This document shows, piece after piece, positions 1 to 8,263 of a stretch of DNA of 64,000 bases. Each line of letters begins with the position of its first letter. Positions within the stretch are counted from its first letter, which is position 1. A program made the position numbers and the translations under genes. The notes under the pieces were generated by a model. The model was not told the origin of the DNA, did not search any database, and saw nothing but the letters and a program-made list of their open reading frames with translations. Origin of the DNA: Caproicibacterium lactatifermentans (lineage in GTDB: Bacteria > Bacillota > Clostridia > Oscillospirales > Acutalibacteraceae); assembly GCF_013315815.1 (NCBI RefSeq), contig NZ_CP046051.1:186001-250000 (forward strand), written 5' to 3'.

Positions 1-145
1 TCAGCATTCCCCTGACTTCCGGCGGAAAAGCCCATAACGGGTCGGCGATAAGCCGGTTGATGGTGTCCTGCGAATAGATTCTGCTATAATACTTGTCTGA
101 GTCTTTGTTTCAATCGTCCGCAATGATTTCAGTATGTTTCATCAT
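1..145 (-). pseudogene. N-terminus of a SAM-methyltransferase-like gene with an in-frame TGA, cut by window edge
   Basis: Reading on the minus strand from tandem ATGs at 145/142, behind a GGGAAATT ribosome site, gives MKHTEIIADD, then a TGA at 110-112, then the same frame stays open to the window edge (YYSRIYSQDTINRLIADPLW and onward). The continued open frame after the stop, with protein-like composition, shows one gene broken by a nonsense codon; TGG to TGA would restore a tryptophan. The start resembles class I SAM-dependent methyltransferases of Firmicutes from memory, but the SAM-binding motifs lie outside the window, so that assignment is inference. A sequencing error is the main alternative. 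Confidence 0.5.
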
Positions 146-222
146 AATTTCCCTTTCATGTAGTCCATGTCCCAATGTGTATCATTTGCAGGAATAGAGT
201 GCATTCTCTGTCGCGTTTTGTG

Positions 223-1854
223 TCAGGCGTTCATGAACCGCTCAATGTCATCGTCTGCTGTTCCCACGCCCGCAATGCCGAATTTTTCAACCAGCACTTT
301 GGCTACGTTGGGCGATAGAAAGCCGGGCAGTGTGGGGCCGAGGTGAATGTTTTTTACGCCAAGGGACAGAAGTGCCAGCAGGACAATGACAGCCTTCTGC
401 TCGTACCATGCGATATTGTAAACGATGGGCAGGTCATTGATGTCGTCCAACCCGAAAATTTCCTTGAGCTTAAGTGCGATGAGGACAAGAGAGTAGGAGT
501 CGTTACATTGACCGGCGTCCAGAACCCTCGGAATTCCGCCAATATCGCCCAGCTGGAGCTTATTGTAGCGATACTTCGCGCAGCCGGCGGTGAGAATCAC
601 CGTATCCTTCGGGAGCTTTTTGGCAAACTCAGTGTAATATTCCCGGGATTTCATACGTCCATCGCAGCCAGCCATGACAAAGAATTTTTTGATTGCGCCG
701 GATTTGACAGCGTCTACGATTTTGTCCGCCAGCGCGAACACCTGATTGTGGGCGAAGCCGCCGACAATGCTGCCGGTTTCGATTTCGTCGGGGGCAGGGA
801 GTGTTTTGGCAAGTGCAATAATTTCGGAAAAATCTTTTTTGCCGTTTTTATCCGCTTCAATATGTTTGCAGCCAGGGAATCCCGCGGAACCCGTGGTAAA
901 GATTCTGTTCCGGACCTCTTCACTTCTGGGTGGGACGATGCAGTTGGTAGTAAAGAGAATGGGGCCATGGAAGGATACAAACTCATTCAGTTGTTTCCAC
1001 CACGCATTGCCATAATTCCCGGCAAAGTTTTCATATTTTTTGAAAGCAGGATAATAGTGGGCGGGAAGCATCTCGCTGTGGGTGTACACATCCACGCCGG
1101 TGCCTTTGGTCTGCTCCAAGAGCTGTTCCAAGTCGGTTAGGTCGTGGCCGGAAATCAGGATTGCGGGGTTTTTGCGGACGCCGATATTCACTTTGGTGAT
1201 TTCAGGATTGCCGAACCGTGAAGTGTTGGCTTCATCCAGAAGTGCCATAGCCTTCACGCCATATTCACCGGTTTTCAGCGTCAGCGCTACCAAATCGTCG
1301 ACAGAGAGGGAATCGTCCAGCGTTGCCGCCAGCGCCTCATAGAGAAAGGCATTGATAGACAGGTCTTCTTTCCCGATGTTTTTGGCGTGCTCGGTGTAAG
1401 CGGCCATACCTTTCAATCCGTACGTAATCATTTCGCGGAGGGAACGTACGTCCTCGTCCGCGGTTGACAGCACGCCGATGGAAGCGGCTTTTCCCAGCAT
1501 GGACACTCGGCAGCTGACCGTGAAGGTCGCCGCGTCATGCAAATCCGCACAGTCTGTGGAATTCCGGAGCTTATCCCTGACGGCAATCATTTTCACAATC
1601 TGCTTTTCAATCGAGTCAGCGTCGAAGTTTGCGTTGGTGATGGTCATGAACAAACTATTGAGGACTTCGTAGTTTGTCTGGCCAAGACTTTTAACATTGA
1701 TTTTCCCTTTGACCACAATTTCGGAAATGCCTTTCAGCGTGTAAATCAAAAGGTCTTGCAGCTTTGCGACCTCTTCGGACTTTCCACACACGCCGTGTAC
1801 GGTGCAGCCTTTGCCGCCCGCGGTTTCTTGACACTGATAACAAAACATACTCAT
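223..1854 (-). CDS. hcp: Hydroxylamine reductase / hybrid-cluster protein
   Basis: A 543-residue hybrid-cluster protein. This family carries a 4Fe-4S cluster and a 4Fe-2S-2O hybrid cluster and reduces hydroxylamine or, as shown in enterics, nitric oxide in the cytoplasm. The N-terminus has the cluster ligands (FCYQCQET then [10 protein letters not shown]), and the C-terminal half has the hybrid-cluster segments [22 protein letters not shown] and GCAKYRYNK. The start at 1854 is chosen because AGGAGG lies 7 bases upstream; an in-frame ATG at 1857 would be too close. It is second in a minus-strand pair with the ferredoxin-like gene 91 bases upstream, divergent from a Crp/Fnr-type regulator, which suggests induction by nitrosative stress. 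Family identity is firm; the physiological substrate is inference. Confidence 0.95.
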   Translation of the reverse strand: MSMFCYQCQETAGGKGCTVHGVCGKSEEVAKLQDLLIYTLKGISEIVVKGKINVKSLGQTNYEVLNSLFMTITNANFDADSIEKQIVKMIAVRDKLRNSTDCADLHDAATFTVSCRVSMLGKAASIGVLSTADEDVRSLREMITYGLKGMAAYTEHAKNIGKEDLSINAFLYEALAATLDDSLSVDDLVALTLKTGEYGVKAMALLDEANTSRFGNPEITKVNIGVRKNPAILISGHDLTDLEQLLEQTKGTGVDVYTHSEMLPAHYYPAFKKYENFAGNYGNAWWKQLNEFVSFHGPILFTTNCIVPPRSEEVRNRIFTTGSAGFPGCKHIEADKNGKKDFSEIIALAKTLPAPDEIETGSIVGGFAHNQVFALADKIVDAVKSGAIKKFFVMAGCDGRMKSREYYTEFAKKLPKDTVILTAGCAKYRYNKLQLGDIGGIPRVLDAGQCNDSYSLVLIALKLKEIFGLDDINDLPIVYNIAWYEQKAVIVLLALLSLGVKNIHLGPTLPGFLSPNVAKVLVEKFGIAGVGTADDDIERFMNA

Positions 1855-1945
1855 CATGTTTCCTCCTTTGATATGCAAATATTTTATATTTTCCATCCGT
1901 TTGCGTGTATTCTTATCCACAGTATTGTTTCTTGCGGTTTTCCCA

Positions 1946-2650
1946 TTAATCCAGGATATTTCCGTCGGTTGCAATCGTCACGACCTGCCAGGGAATCATT
2001 TTGCCGCTGTTTTGAAGCGCCCGTTTCACCGCATTTTCAATTCCACCGCAGCAGGGAACTTCCATTCTGACGACCGTGACGCTTTTGATGCTGTTGTTTT
2101 TGATGATTTCCGTCAGTTTTTCACTGTAATCCCCTTCGTCCAGTTTAGGACAGCCAATCAGAGCCACCCTGTTTCGGATGAACTTGTTGTGGAAATCGCC
2201 ATAGGCATAGGCTGTGCAGTCGGCCGCGACCAGCAGGTTGGCATCCGAGAAATACGGCGCGCGGACCGGCACAAGCTTAATCTGGACGGGCCACTGCATA
2301 AGCTGGCTTTTATTCTCAGAAGATTCGGTACAGGTGGTCTTGCACTGGGATTCCCGATGAATGGTTTTAGACTGTGTGCCTGGACATCCACAGGGCAGTG
2401 TCCCTTGCTGTTTACTCTGCTTGCTTTTCATTACGGCGGCTTTGTCATATTCTTTCGCTTCGCGTTCTTCAAAGCGGATGGCTCCCGTTGGGCAGGTCGG
2501 CAGGCAGTCACCGAGTCCGTCACAGTAGTCGTCACGCAGGAGCTTGGCCTTTCCATTTACTATGCCGATTGCCCCTTCATGGCAGGCGTTTGCGCACAGC
2601 CCGCAGCCATTGCATTTTTTCTCGTCAATTTTGATGATTTTTCGAATCAT
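1946..2650 (-). CDS. Hcp-associated 4Fe-4S dicluster protein
   Basis: A 234-residue protein whose first 60 residues form a ferredoxin dicluster fold ([15 protein letters not shown], then [16 protein letters not shown]). The rest has no named domain visible, but contains a CGCPG segment near residue 94 and further cysteines (CCGGIENA near residue 203) that could bind another cofactor. It starts at 2650 with AAGGAGG 9 bases upstream and is the first gene of the operon with hcp. Known hcp loci of anaerobes carry such a partner, thought to pass electrons to Hcp; that role here is inference from context. Confidence 0.85.
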   Translation of the reverse strand: MIRKIIKIDEKKCNGCGLCANACHEGAIGIVNGKAKLLRDDYCDGLGDCLPTCPTGAIRFEEREAKEYDKAAVMKSKQSKQQGTLPCGCPGTQSKTIHRESQCKTTCTESSENKSQLMQWPVQIKLVPVRAPYFSDANLLVAADCTAYAYGDFHNKFIRNRVALIGCPKLDEGDYSEKLTEIIKNNSIKSVTVVRMEVPCCGGIENAVKRALQNSGKMIPWQVVTIATDGNILD

Positions 2651-2686
2651 ATTTTTTACCTCCTTGCGTGTCCTTTCAGGTCCTTA

Positions 2687-2715
2687 TTGACTTTACACCC
2701 GAAGTTTACTATATT
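2687..2715 (+). promoter_or_regulatory. Promoter of the Crp/Fnr-type regulator gene
   Basis: TTGACT at 2687-2692, a 17-base spacer and TATATT at 2710-2715 form a near-consensus sigma-A promoter reading toward the regulator at 2757. Its expected transcription start is near 2722, just before the 2731-2744 palindrome. On the opposite strand TATAGT at 2713-2708 could be the -10 box of the ferredoxin-hcp operon, so the two promoters would overlap. Confidence 0.75.
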
Positions 2716-2730
2716 GAAGAGAATAAGTCT

Positions 2731-2744
2731 GTTGGAATTCCAAC
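2731..2744. promoter_or_regulatory. Perfect 14-bp palindrome, likely operator
   Basis: GTTGGAATTCCAAC is its own reverse complement. It lies in the divergent region between hcp/ferredoxin and the Crp/Fnr-type regulator. Relative to a minus-strand start near 2701 it is centred about 37 bases upstream, close to where Crp/Fnr proteins activate. For the plus-strand promoter it lies downstream of the start, where binding would block transcription. This fits a regulator that turns on hcp and limits itself; binding is inferred. Confidence 0.65.
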
Positions 2745-2756
2745 GAAGAGGATTTT

Positions 2757-3440
2757 ATGAAAAATTATTTAGATGTATTGAAAACAGTACCATTATTCAA
2801 AGGCATTGAAGAAGAGAACATACAGCCGCTTTTATCATGCTTGTCCGCACAGCCGATTCATTTTGAAAAAGAGCAAACCGTATTTTCTGGTGGTGAAAAT
2901 ATCAAACGGTTCGGTATTGTCCTATCAGGGCAGGTCCAGGTTGTGCAGGACGATTATTATGGAAACAGAAATATTCTTGGACAAATTGACATCGGGAATC
3001 TGTTTGGGGAGTCCTTTGCCTGTGCGGAAACAAAGACGCCTCCAATCAGTGTGATTACAACGACCACAAGCGATCTCCTTTTCATCGACTGTCACAGGCT
3101 TGCTGTTCCCTGTACCAGGGCATGCAGCTTTCACAGCAAGCTCATTCAGAATATGCTGCGTATCATATCCATGAAAAATATATCGCTGACGAAAAAGATA
3201 GAAGTCATATCCAAACGCACCACGCGTGAAAAACTACTGGCCTTTCTTTCGACGGAGGCCAAAAGAGTGGGGTGCAGTCGATTCTGCATTTCGTTTAATC
3301 GGCAGGAACTCGCGGATTATTTATCTGTCGAACGCAGCGCCATGTCTGCGGAGCTTTCCAAGCTCAGGGACGAAGGCGTTCTCAAGTTTCATAAAAACCA
3401 GTTTGAACTGCTGCAGGGAACCGTACGGCCGTCAGTTTGA
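2757..3440 (+). CDS. Crp/Fnr-family transcriptional regulator (HcpR-like)
   Basis: A 227-residue regulator with an N-terminal cyclic-nucleotide-type sensor fold (about residues 10-120) and a C-terminal winged helix (about 150-215; the recognition region reads RQELADYLSVERSAMSAELS). It starts with ATG after GAAGAGGA. No N-terminal Fnr cysteine cluster is visible, so direct O2 sensing through Fe-S is unlikely. The divergent hcp operon and the shared palindrome point to an HcpR-type role in nitrosative stress, which in related proteins involves haem; that part is family knowledge and not visible here. Confidence 0.85.
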   Translation: MKNYLDVLKTVPLFKGIEEENIQPLLSCLSAQPIHFEKEQTVFSGGENIKRFGIVLSGQVQVVQDDYYGNRNILGQIDIGNLFGESFACAETKTPPISVITTTTSDLLFIDCHRLAVPCTRACSFHSKLIQNMLRIISMKNISLTKKIEVISKRTTREKLLAFLSTEAKRVGCSRFCISFNRQELADYLSVERSAMSAELSKLRDEGVLKFHKNQFELLQGTVRPSV

Positions 3441-3630
3441 ATGATATCTCCAAGCAGTGGTGATGTTACAGAAGGGTGGCGTCCTGCTGGGCTTTCTTTT
3501 CGGCCGCTCGGCAGGCTTCTGTGACCAAGCGGTTATAACGTCTGCACCCAGAATGTCCAGACCCTGCGCGCTGCAGGTAACAGCTTAAAACGGCGGGAAA
3601 GGCAAATTCCCAGTAGGGGGCTGCGGCAAA

Positions 3631-4044
3631 TCAGTCATTTGGTTGTTCTTCGTTTCCTTTTTTCAGAAGGTCACGAATTTCCGTCAGCAGCAGCTCTTCT
3701 TTTGTTGGGGCAGCTTCTTCGGCTTTTTCCTCTTTTTTACCGCGCAGGCTGTTCAGCCGATTAACGGTTTTAACCAGGAAGAAGATCGCTAAGGTTATCA
3801 GCAGAAAATTGAAAACAGCCTGCAAAAATGCGCCGTAGGTCAGTACGGCTTTTCCGCCAAGCGTAATGGAAAGACCGGAAAAATTAACTTTGCCGGTCAA
3901 AAGGCCCAGGAATGGCATGAGAATATCCTTTACAAGGGAGTTGACAATGGAACTGAAAGCAGAGCCTATGACGACGCCGACGGCCATATCGATGACATTC
4001 CCGCGTGTGGCAAATTCCCGAAATTCCTCAAAAAACTTTTTCAT
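3631..4044 (-). CDS. mscL: Large-conductance mechanosensitive channel
   Basis: A 137-residue MscL, the homopentameric membrane channel that opens under hypo-osmotic stress. The start at 4044 (MKKFFEEFREFATRGNVIDM) is set by AGGAGAGG just upstream and by the conserved amphipathic N-terminal helix. TM1 (AVGVVIGSAFSSIVNSLVKD) and TM2 (about residues 65-90) are clear, followed by a charged C-terminal bundle rich in E and K. It is a single gene. The 190 bases separating it from the preceding regulator contain only a structured inverted repeat (about 3463-3524). Confidence 0.95.
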   Translation of the reverse strand: MKKFFEEFREFATRGNVIDMAVGVVIGSAFSSIVNSLVKDILMPFLGLLTGKVNFSGLSITLGGKAVLTYGAFLQAVFNFLLITLAIFFLVKTVNRLNSLRGKKEEKAEEAAPTKEELLLTEIRDLLKKGNEEQPND

Positions 4045-4350
4045 TTGGTTTCCTCTCCTTAAATGTGTTTTCTTCATTATTAGGGGATTCACGGGAAAAA
4101 GCAACCTTTTTCCACATAAATTGTTGTGCTTTCTGCAATGCTTAGGGAAAATTCCCCATAGATTTGTACCTGTTGCATAAACGTATTAAACCGCTGAATA
4201 AGCAGGCAATGAAAGAAAACTGTGGTGCCGCCGTTTCAGAAGCGGAAAAGTCATTGATTTACTGCGTTATGGGAATGCTTTGGATGGGCAAATCCTTTCA
4301 TGGGATTTTTGCTGGGTGCCACAATGTGGAACAGCGGCAGCAGTCTTTTC

Positions 4351-4379
4351 TTGCAACTTTGCAGGAAACCGCTTATAAT
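4351..4379 (+). promoter_or_regulatory. Promoter for the 4453-5481 gene pair
   Basis: TTGCAA at 4351-4356, a 17-base spacer and TATAAT at 4374-4379 read toward the membrane-protein gene at 4453, with an expected start near 4386. The rest of the 4045-4452 gap holds no gene that I can support. Confidence 0.75.
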
Positions 4380-4452
4380 AAAAAGACTGATTTTGCATAA
4401 TAAAAAAGACGAAAAAAGTTTCCTGCTGCAGGAAGGGAGCAAACAGCAATTC

Positions 4453-4929
4453 ATGTGGAATAGTATGTTTGGGAAAATCTTAATGACGTTTCTTATCTCC
4501 ATGGTGCCCGTTGTGGAGCTGCGCGGAGCCATTCCCATTGCGGTGGCAAATGGTGTAAACCTGTGGGTCGCCATTTTGGTTTCCATTATCGGCAATATGG
4601 TGCCGGTGCCATTTATCATTGTTTTCATCAAGCGTATTTTTTCATGGCTGCGCAAAAAAAGTGTGCGCTTTGAAAGAATAGTCAACAAGCTGGAAACACG
4701 GGCGGCGAAAAAATCGGATTCCGTACAAAAATACGCGTTTTGGGGCCTGTTTATCCTGGTTGCTATTCCGCTGCCGGGAACTGGCGCGTGGACCGGTGCG
4801 CTGGTGGCGGCAATGTTGGAAATGCCAATGAAAAAGGCAATCCCGTCCATCCTAATGGGTGTAATTGCGGCGGGTGTCATTGTTGCTTTTGTCACGTATG
4901 GAGCAGGAGCACTGTTTTTTCACGGATAG
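4453..4929 (+). CDS. Small multidrug-export-type membrane protein (COG2426)
   Basis: A 158-residue integral membrane protein with about four helices. The motif FLISMVPVVELRGAIPIAVA near the N-terminus and VAIPLPGTGAWTGALVA in the second half are hallmarks of the COG2426 putative small multidrug export family, whose substrate is not established. The start at 4453 (MWNSMFGK) is preferred because it follows the promoter and a GGAAGGGAG purine stretch, although the spacing is long; M at 4465 is an alternative. It is followed after 15 bases by the PAP2 phosphatase gene, so the two are probably co-transcribed. Confidence 0.8.
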   Translation: MWNSMFGKILMTFLISMVPVVELRGAIPIAVANGVNLWVAILVSIIGNMVPVPFIIVFIKRIFSWLRKKSVRFERIVNKLETRAAKKSDSVQKYAFWGLFILVAIPLPGTGAWTGALVAAMLEMPMKKAIPSILMGVIAAGVIVAFVTYGAGALFFHG

Positions 4930-4944
4930 AATAAGGAGAAGCGA

Positions 4945-5481
4945 ATGGGCGGATTCATTACAGGACTCGACTGGTCTGTTCTCGGGTGGATACACGAAAA
5001 CCTTTCCTGTCAGTTCCTAGATATTTTAATGCCTATGATTACGGCGCTGGGAAACGGCGCCTTTTTTTGGATTGTGGCGGGAGCAGTGCTCTTCCTGCAA
5101 AGAAAGCATCGCCGGCAAGGACTGGCACTGCTGCTGGCACTTGGGGCGTGTGCGCTACTGGGGAATCTGCTTTTGAAGCCGCTGGTTGCCCGTCCACGGC
5201 CGTGCATACAGAACCCAAATATTCCGCTGCTGATTCCTGTACCGCATGGGTATTCGTTTCCCTCTGGCCATGCCATGACTTCCGCCGCCGGTGCCGCCGT
5301 GCTGCGCCGAACCAACAGCCCTTTCCAACGGGCGGCAGTACCGTTGGCATTGCTGATTGCCTTTTCCCGCCTGTATTTGTACGTCCATTTTCCCAGTGAC
5401 GTATTGTGTGGGTTGATTTTGGGCGCCGGTATTGGCTGCCTGTTTCTGCGTCAGTGGCCGGGACGGCAGTTGTCTGCTTGA
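4945..5481 (+). CDS. PAP2-family lipid phosphatase
   Basis: A 178-residue membrane phosphatase of the PAP2 family. All three catalytic blocks are present: KPLVARPRP, the PSGH loop, and SRLYLYVHFPSDV with the nucleophilic histidine. About five transmembrane helices surround them. Members dephosphorylate undecaprenyl diphosphate or phosphatidic acid at the outer membrane face; the substrate cannot be told from sequence. It starts with ATG after AAGGAG and is followed by a strong hairpin terminator at 5500. Confidence 0.9.
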   Translation: MGGFITGLDWSVLGWIHENLSCQFLDILMPMITALGNGAFFWIVAGAVLFLQRKHRRQGLALLLALGACALLGNLLLKPLVARPRPCIQNPNIPLLIPVPHGYSFPSGHAMTSAAGAAVLRRTNSPFQRAAVPLALLIAFSRLYLYVHFPSDVLCGLILGAGIGCLFLRQWPGRQLSA

Positions 5482-5499
5482 TAAATAAAAGAAAAATCA

Positions 5500-5541
5500 A
5501 AAAGCGGACAGACAGAAGGGAACTGCTGTCTGTCCGCTTTT
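5500..5541 (+). terminator. Hairpin terminator after the PAP2 gene
   Basis: A 16-base-pair perfect stem (5500-5515 with 5526-5541) and a 10-base loop, with AAAA on the 5' side and TTTT closing the 3' arm. It ends the export/PAP2 unit. Confidence 0.8.
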
Positions 5542-5557
5542 ATAGGCTTAAATAGCA

Positions 5558-5583
5558 TCAACATATATAAAAAATTATGTTGA
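5558..5583. promoter_or_regulatory. Inverted repeat upstream of the PTS operon promoter
   Basis: TCAACATA (5558-5565) and TATGTTGA (5576-5583) form a perfect 8-base inverted repeat with a 10-base spacer; AGC/GCT extends it with one base of asymmetry. It is centred about 70 bases upstream of the likely start of the PTS regulator operon, a position typical for an activator of the ManR/MtlR type encoded just downstream. Binding is inferred. Confidence 0.5.
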
Positions 5584-5604
5584 GCTGTATGAAATGCGCT
5601 ATTA

Positions 5605-5633
5605 TTGACAGACATCTTTGGAATAGATACAAT
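5605..5633 (+). promoter_or_regulatory. Promoter of the PTS operon
   Basis: TTGACA at 5605-5610, a 17-base spacer and TACAAT at 5628-5633 give a near-consensus promoter with a roughly 110-base leader before the regulator gene. A second TATAAT at 5717-5722 lacks a -35 box. Confidence 0.7.
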
Positions 5634-5750
5634 AGAAGCGAAAATGTGGTAAGAAAGAGTTCCTTTTCGCCAAAAGCGTGTCAATAGAATCAACAGTACT
5701 TTGCCATATTCTATAGTATAATAGAAAAAGCGGAAGGAGTTATATGCACC

Positions 5751-7715
5751 ATGCTGACCGAGCGGCAGCAGAAAATCCTAAAGATTTTACATGGGCAGGA
5801 GAAGTATATTACGATTCGCCAGATTGCGGAGCAAATTCACTTTTCACCGAAAACTGTACGCAATGACCTTTTGCAGGTGCGCACCTTTTTGCAGCAGAAC
5901 CAGCTGGGCGAACTGACCGCAAAGCCGAAAAAAGGATTCCGGCTTCTGATGACAGCGGAGGAATGGGATAAGCTGCAAAGTTTACTTCGCTTCTCTGCAC
6001 GAGATATTCCAAAAGAAAAACGGAAATATGCGGTATGCGCACTTCTGCTGCAGGATCGTGCCGTCGGTATGGCGGAACTGGAGAAAAAACTTTACTTAAG
6101 CCGTTCCGGTGCAGAAAAAGCACTGGAGGAAGCACGGCAGTGGTTGGAAGAGCGCGGCATTTGTCTGCAGAAAAAACGCGGCAGAGGATTTTTGACCGAA
6201 TGCAGTGAACTTGTTCGCCGCATGACGGCGGCGGAGCTGTTTGTGCTGTACCGTTCCGAAAGCGGCATCGGCACAGACCAGGGATTCCTGACAAATGTAT
6301 CGCGCTTTTTGAATGGCTTTGACGCCTCTGGCGTTCTTTCCAGCACCGCGAATACAGAAGAGGAATATGGATTTCACTTTGCATATAACGCCCGCCAGAC
6401 ACTCCTTTTCTTAATTTCCTTTGCCCTATTCCGCTGCAGGGCAAAGGCACCCCTTGCCGAATGTCCTTTGAAAAATCGGCCTGCATTCAGCCAAAGGGTG
6501 ACGGCGGCCCTGGTGCAGCAGCTGGAGCATTCGTACAGTGTCCGGATACCGCCGGCGGAAAGGGAGTACCTTCTTTTTTGTGTCAGTGCCTGTGAAATAC
6601 AGGAATTTGAGGACACAAAGGCCCTGCAGATGTGTGAGCAGGAGGAGCCGCAGACGCTGGCCACGGTACAGCGCTTTGTCAGACTGACAAGCGATTTGCT
6701 GGGGCTTGACCTGCGTGCAGACAGCGCGTTGGAAAAAGACCTGTTTCTTTACCTGCGCTCCGCGGTGGAAAAACTGCGCTATGGCATTTACATTCCCAAT
6801 CCGCTGCTTGCCCAAGTAAAAGGAGAATACCCGAATGTATATGCGGTTGTATGGACCACCAGCGTGCTGTTGGGAGACAGCCTGCAGGTAGAACTGACGG
6901 AAAATGAGGTCGGCTATCTGACCGTTTATGTTGTTGGGGCAGTAGAGCGTGCCAGCGCACAGGTGAAAATCTGCATTCTGTGCAGTTACGGTGTTGGTGT
7001 TTCTCAGCTGCTGAAACAGCAGATTGAACGGCTGCTTCCCAACATTTCTGTCATTCGTATTGCCACTGTACAGGAACCGGACTGTGTCCGCCGAAGCGGC
7101 TGTGACTTTGTCATCACCGCCGAAAATATCGGTGATACGTTCGGCGGCAAAGATGTTGTTGTGGTGGACAATTTTCTGATTCCCTATGACATTCGGAAAA
7201 TACAAAAAAAGATGTTCGAAGTACTGCAGCGTAAAATGGAGCATATTACAAAAAACACCGACCTGCAGCAGATTCGTTTGTTTGACAGCCGCTTTGTTTA
7301 TTTTTGTGACCATGCGGAAAAAACAGCTTTGCTGCAAACCATGTGTGGCGACCTGGAAGAAAAGGGATACGTTCTGCCCGGCTTTAATGAATCGGTTCTG
7401 CAGAGGGAAAAAGCCGCCTCTACGCAGGTCGGCCGCCGCATTGCCATTCCGCACGGTTCCACCCGCTATGTTGTGCGCCCAATCATTGCGGTAGCTGTCC
7501 TAAAAAATTCCATTCCTTGGGACAGGCAGGATACGGCGGACTTCGTTTTCCTGTTGGCAATTCAGCCGGACAGCCTGCTGCACATGAAGCCGCAGATGAT
7601 GAAATTTTACAAAGTGCTTTCCGCACTGATTGATGATGAAAAGACGCTGAACGAAGTCAAAAAGATGACAGACCGGCAGGAATTTGCCGATTATATGAAC
7701 CATCTGACACAGTGA
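5751..7715 (+). CDS. BglG/MtlR-type PTS-regulated transcriptional activator
   Basis: A 654-residue regulator. Domains in order: N-terminal HTH (about 4-60; RQIAEQIHFSPKTVRNDLLQ), a second helix-turn-helix region (about 80-140), two PRDs (about 180-400), an EIIB-like domain with its cysteine (ICILCSYGVGVSQ) and an EIIA-like domain with a phospho-histidine site (GRRIAIPHGST). The N-terminal HTH makes it a DNA-binding activator of the ManR/LicR/MtlR class, not an RNA antiterminator. The four positions that normally hold PRD phospho-histidines appear replaced (LLFLIS, YLLFC, LFLYL, YLTVY). It lies directly upstream of the PTS genes it likely controls and starts with ATG after AAGGAG. Confidence 0.88.
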   Translation: MLTERQQKILKILHGQEKYITIRQIAEQIHFSPKTVRNDLLQVRTFLQQNQLGELTAKPKKGFRLLMTAEEWDKLQSLLRFSARDIPKEKRKYAVCALLLQDRAVGMAELEKKLYLSRSGAEKALEEARQWLEERGICLQKKRGRGFLTECSELVRRMTAAELFVLYRSESGIGTDQGFLTNVSRFLNGFDASGVLSSTANTEEEYGFHFAYNARQTLLFLISFALFRCRAKAPLAECPLKNRPAFSQRVTAALVQQLEHSYSVRIPPAEREYLLFCVSACEIQEFEDTKALQMCEQEEPQTLATVQRFVRLTSDLLGLDLRADSALEKDLFLYLRSAVEKLRYGIYIPNPLLAQVKGEYPNVYAVVWTTSVLLGDSLQVELTENEVGYLTVYVVGAVERASAQVKICILCSYGVGVSQLLKQQIERLLPNISVIRIATVQEPDCVRRSGCDFVITAENIGDTFGGKDVVVVDNFLIPYDIRKIQKKMFEVLQRKMEHITKNTDLQQIRLFDSRFVYFCDHAEKTALLQTMCGDLEEKGYVLPGFNESVLQREKAASTQVGRRIAIPHGSTRYVVRPIIAVAVLKNSIPWDRQDTADFVFLLAIQPDSLLHMKPQMMKFYKVLSALIDDEKTLNEVKKMTDRQEFADYMNHLTQ

Positions 7716-7792
7716 AAAACTCCGCCTCCCTGTATTTTGCGGCGGCGCAGAGCAGCGCAAAATATAGGAAAGTACGGAAGGAGGAGCTGAAA

Positions 7793-8263
7793 ATGATTAA
7801 AGATTTACTGAAACCGGAAAACATCCACTTCGATGTTAACCCCGGGCACAGTAAAAAGTCGGCGCTGAAGGCAATCAGCAAACTGTGCGGTGAGCACTAC
7901 AGCACAATCAAGGAAAGTGCGCTGTATAAAAACTTTGTCGGCAGGGAGAAGATTGAATCCACAGGATTTGGCGGCGGCATAGCGATTCCACACGCAAAGA
8001 TTGACAACCTCACGAATCCATTTATTGCGATTGTCCGCTTTTCGAAGCCGGTGGACTGGGACTCTATTGATGGTAAGTCGGTTCAGGTGGCAATTGCACT
8101 GGTGATGCCTACGGTAGATACAGACAATACACATCTGGAGGTGCTGTCCCACTTTTCCCGCAAGCTGGCGGACGATGAGTTCCTGAACCGTCTGCTTACG
8201 GAACCAGATGCGGTGGCACTTTACAACTATATTATTGAGCAGATGGGGGAAGAGTTAAAGTGA
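7793..8263 (+). CDS. Fructose-type PTS EIIA component
   Basis: A 156-residue single-domain EIIA of the fructose/mannitol class. The phospho-acceptor histidine is in FGGGIAIPHAK. It takes phosphate from HPr and passes it to the EIIB domain of the next gene. The start at 7793 follows GGAGGAG at good spacing; a longer reading from 7712 would add residues with no family similarity. It overlaps the next gene by 4 bases (GTGA), a sign of translational coupling. Confidence 0.9.
   Translation: MIKDLLKPENIHFDVNPGHSKKSALKAISKLCGEHYSTIKESALYKNFVGREKIESTGFGGGIAIPHAKIDNLTNPFIAIVRFSKPVDWDSIDGKSVQVAIALVMPTVDTDNTHLEVLSHFSRKLADDEFLNRLLTEPDAVALYNYIIEQMGEELK

Noticed and set aside
110..112. Selenocysteine or stop-codon recoding at the TGA in the first gene
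   Set aside because: No hairpin resembling a SECIS element is evident downstream, and another broken gene in the window carries TAA, so mutation or error is simpler.
343..1140. A 265-codon plus-strand frame opposite hcp
   Set aside because: It lies wholly antisense to a certain gene, lacks a ribosome site and has shadow-frame composition.
4164..4400. A 78-codon plus-strand frame upstream of the export-type membrane protein
   Set aside because: No ribosome site, no recognisable sequence, and it contains the strong promoter at 4351-4379.
6426..7454. A 342-codon minus-strand frame opposite the PTS regulator
   Set aside because: Antisense to a clear multi-domain gene, without domain features of its own.
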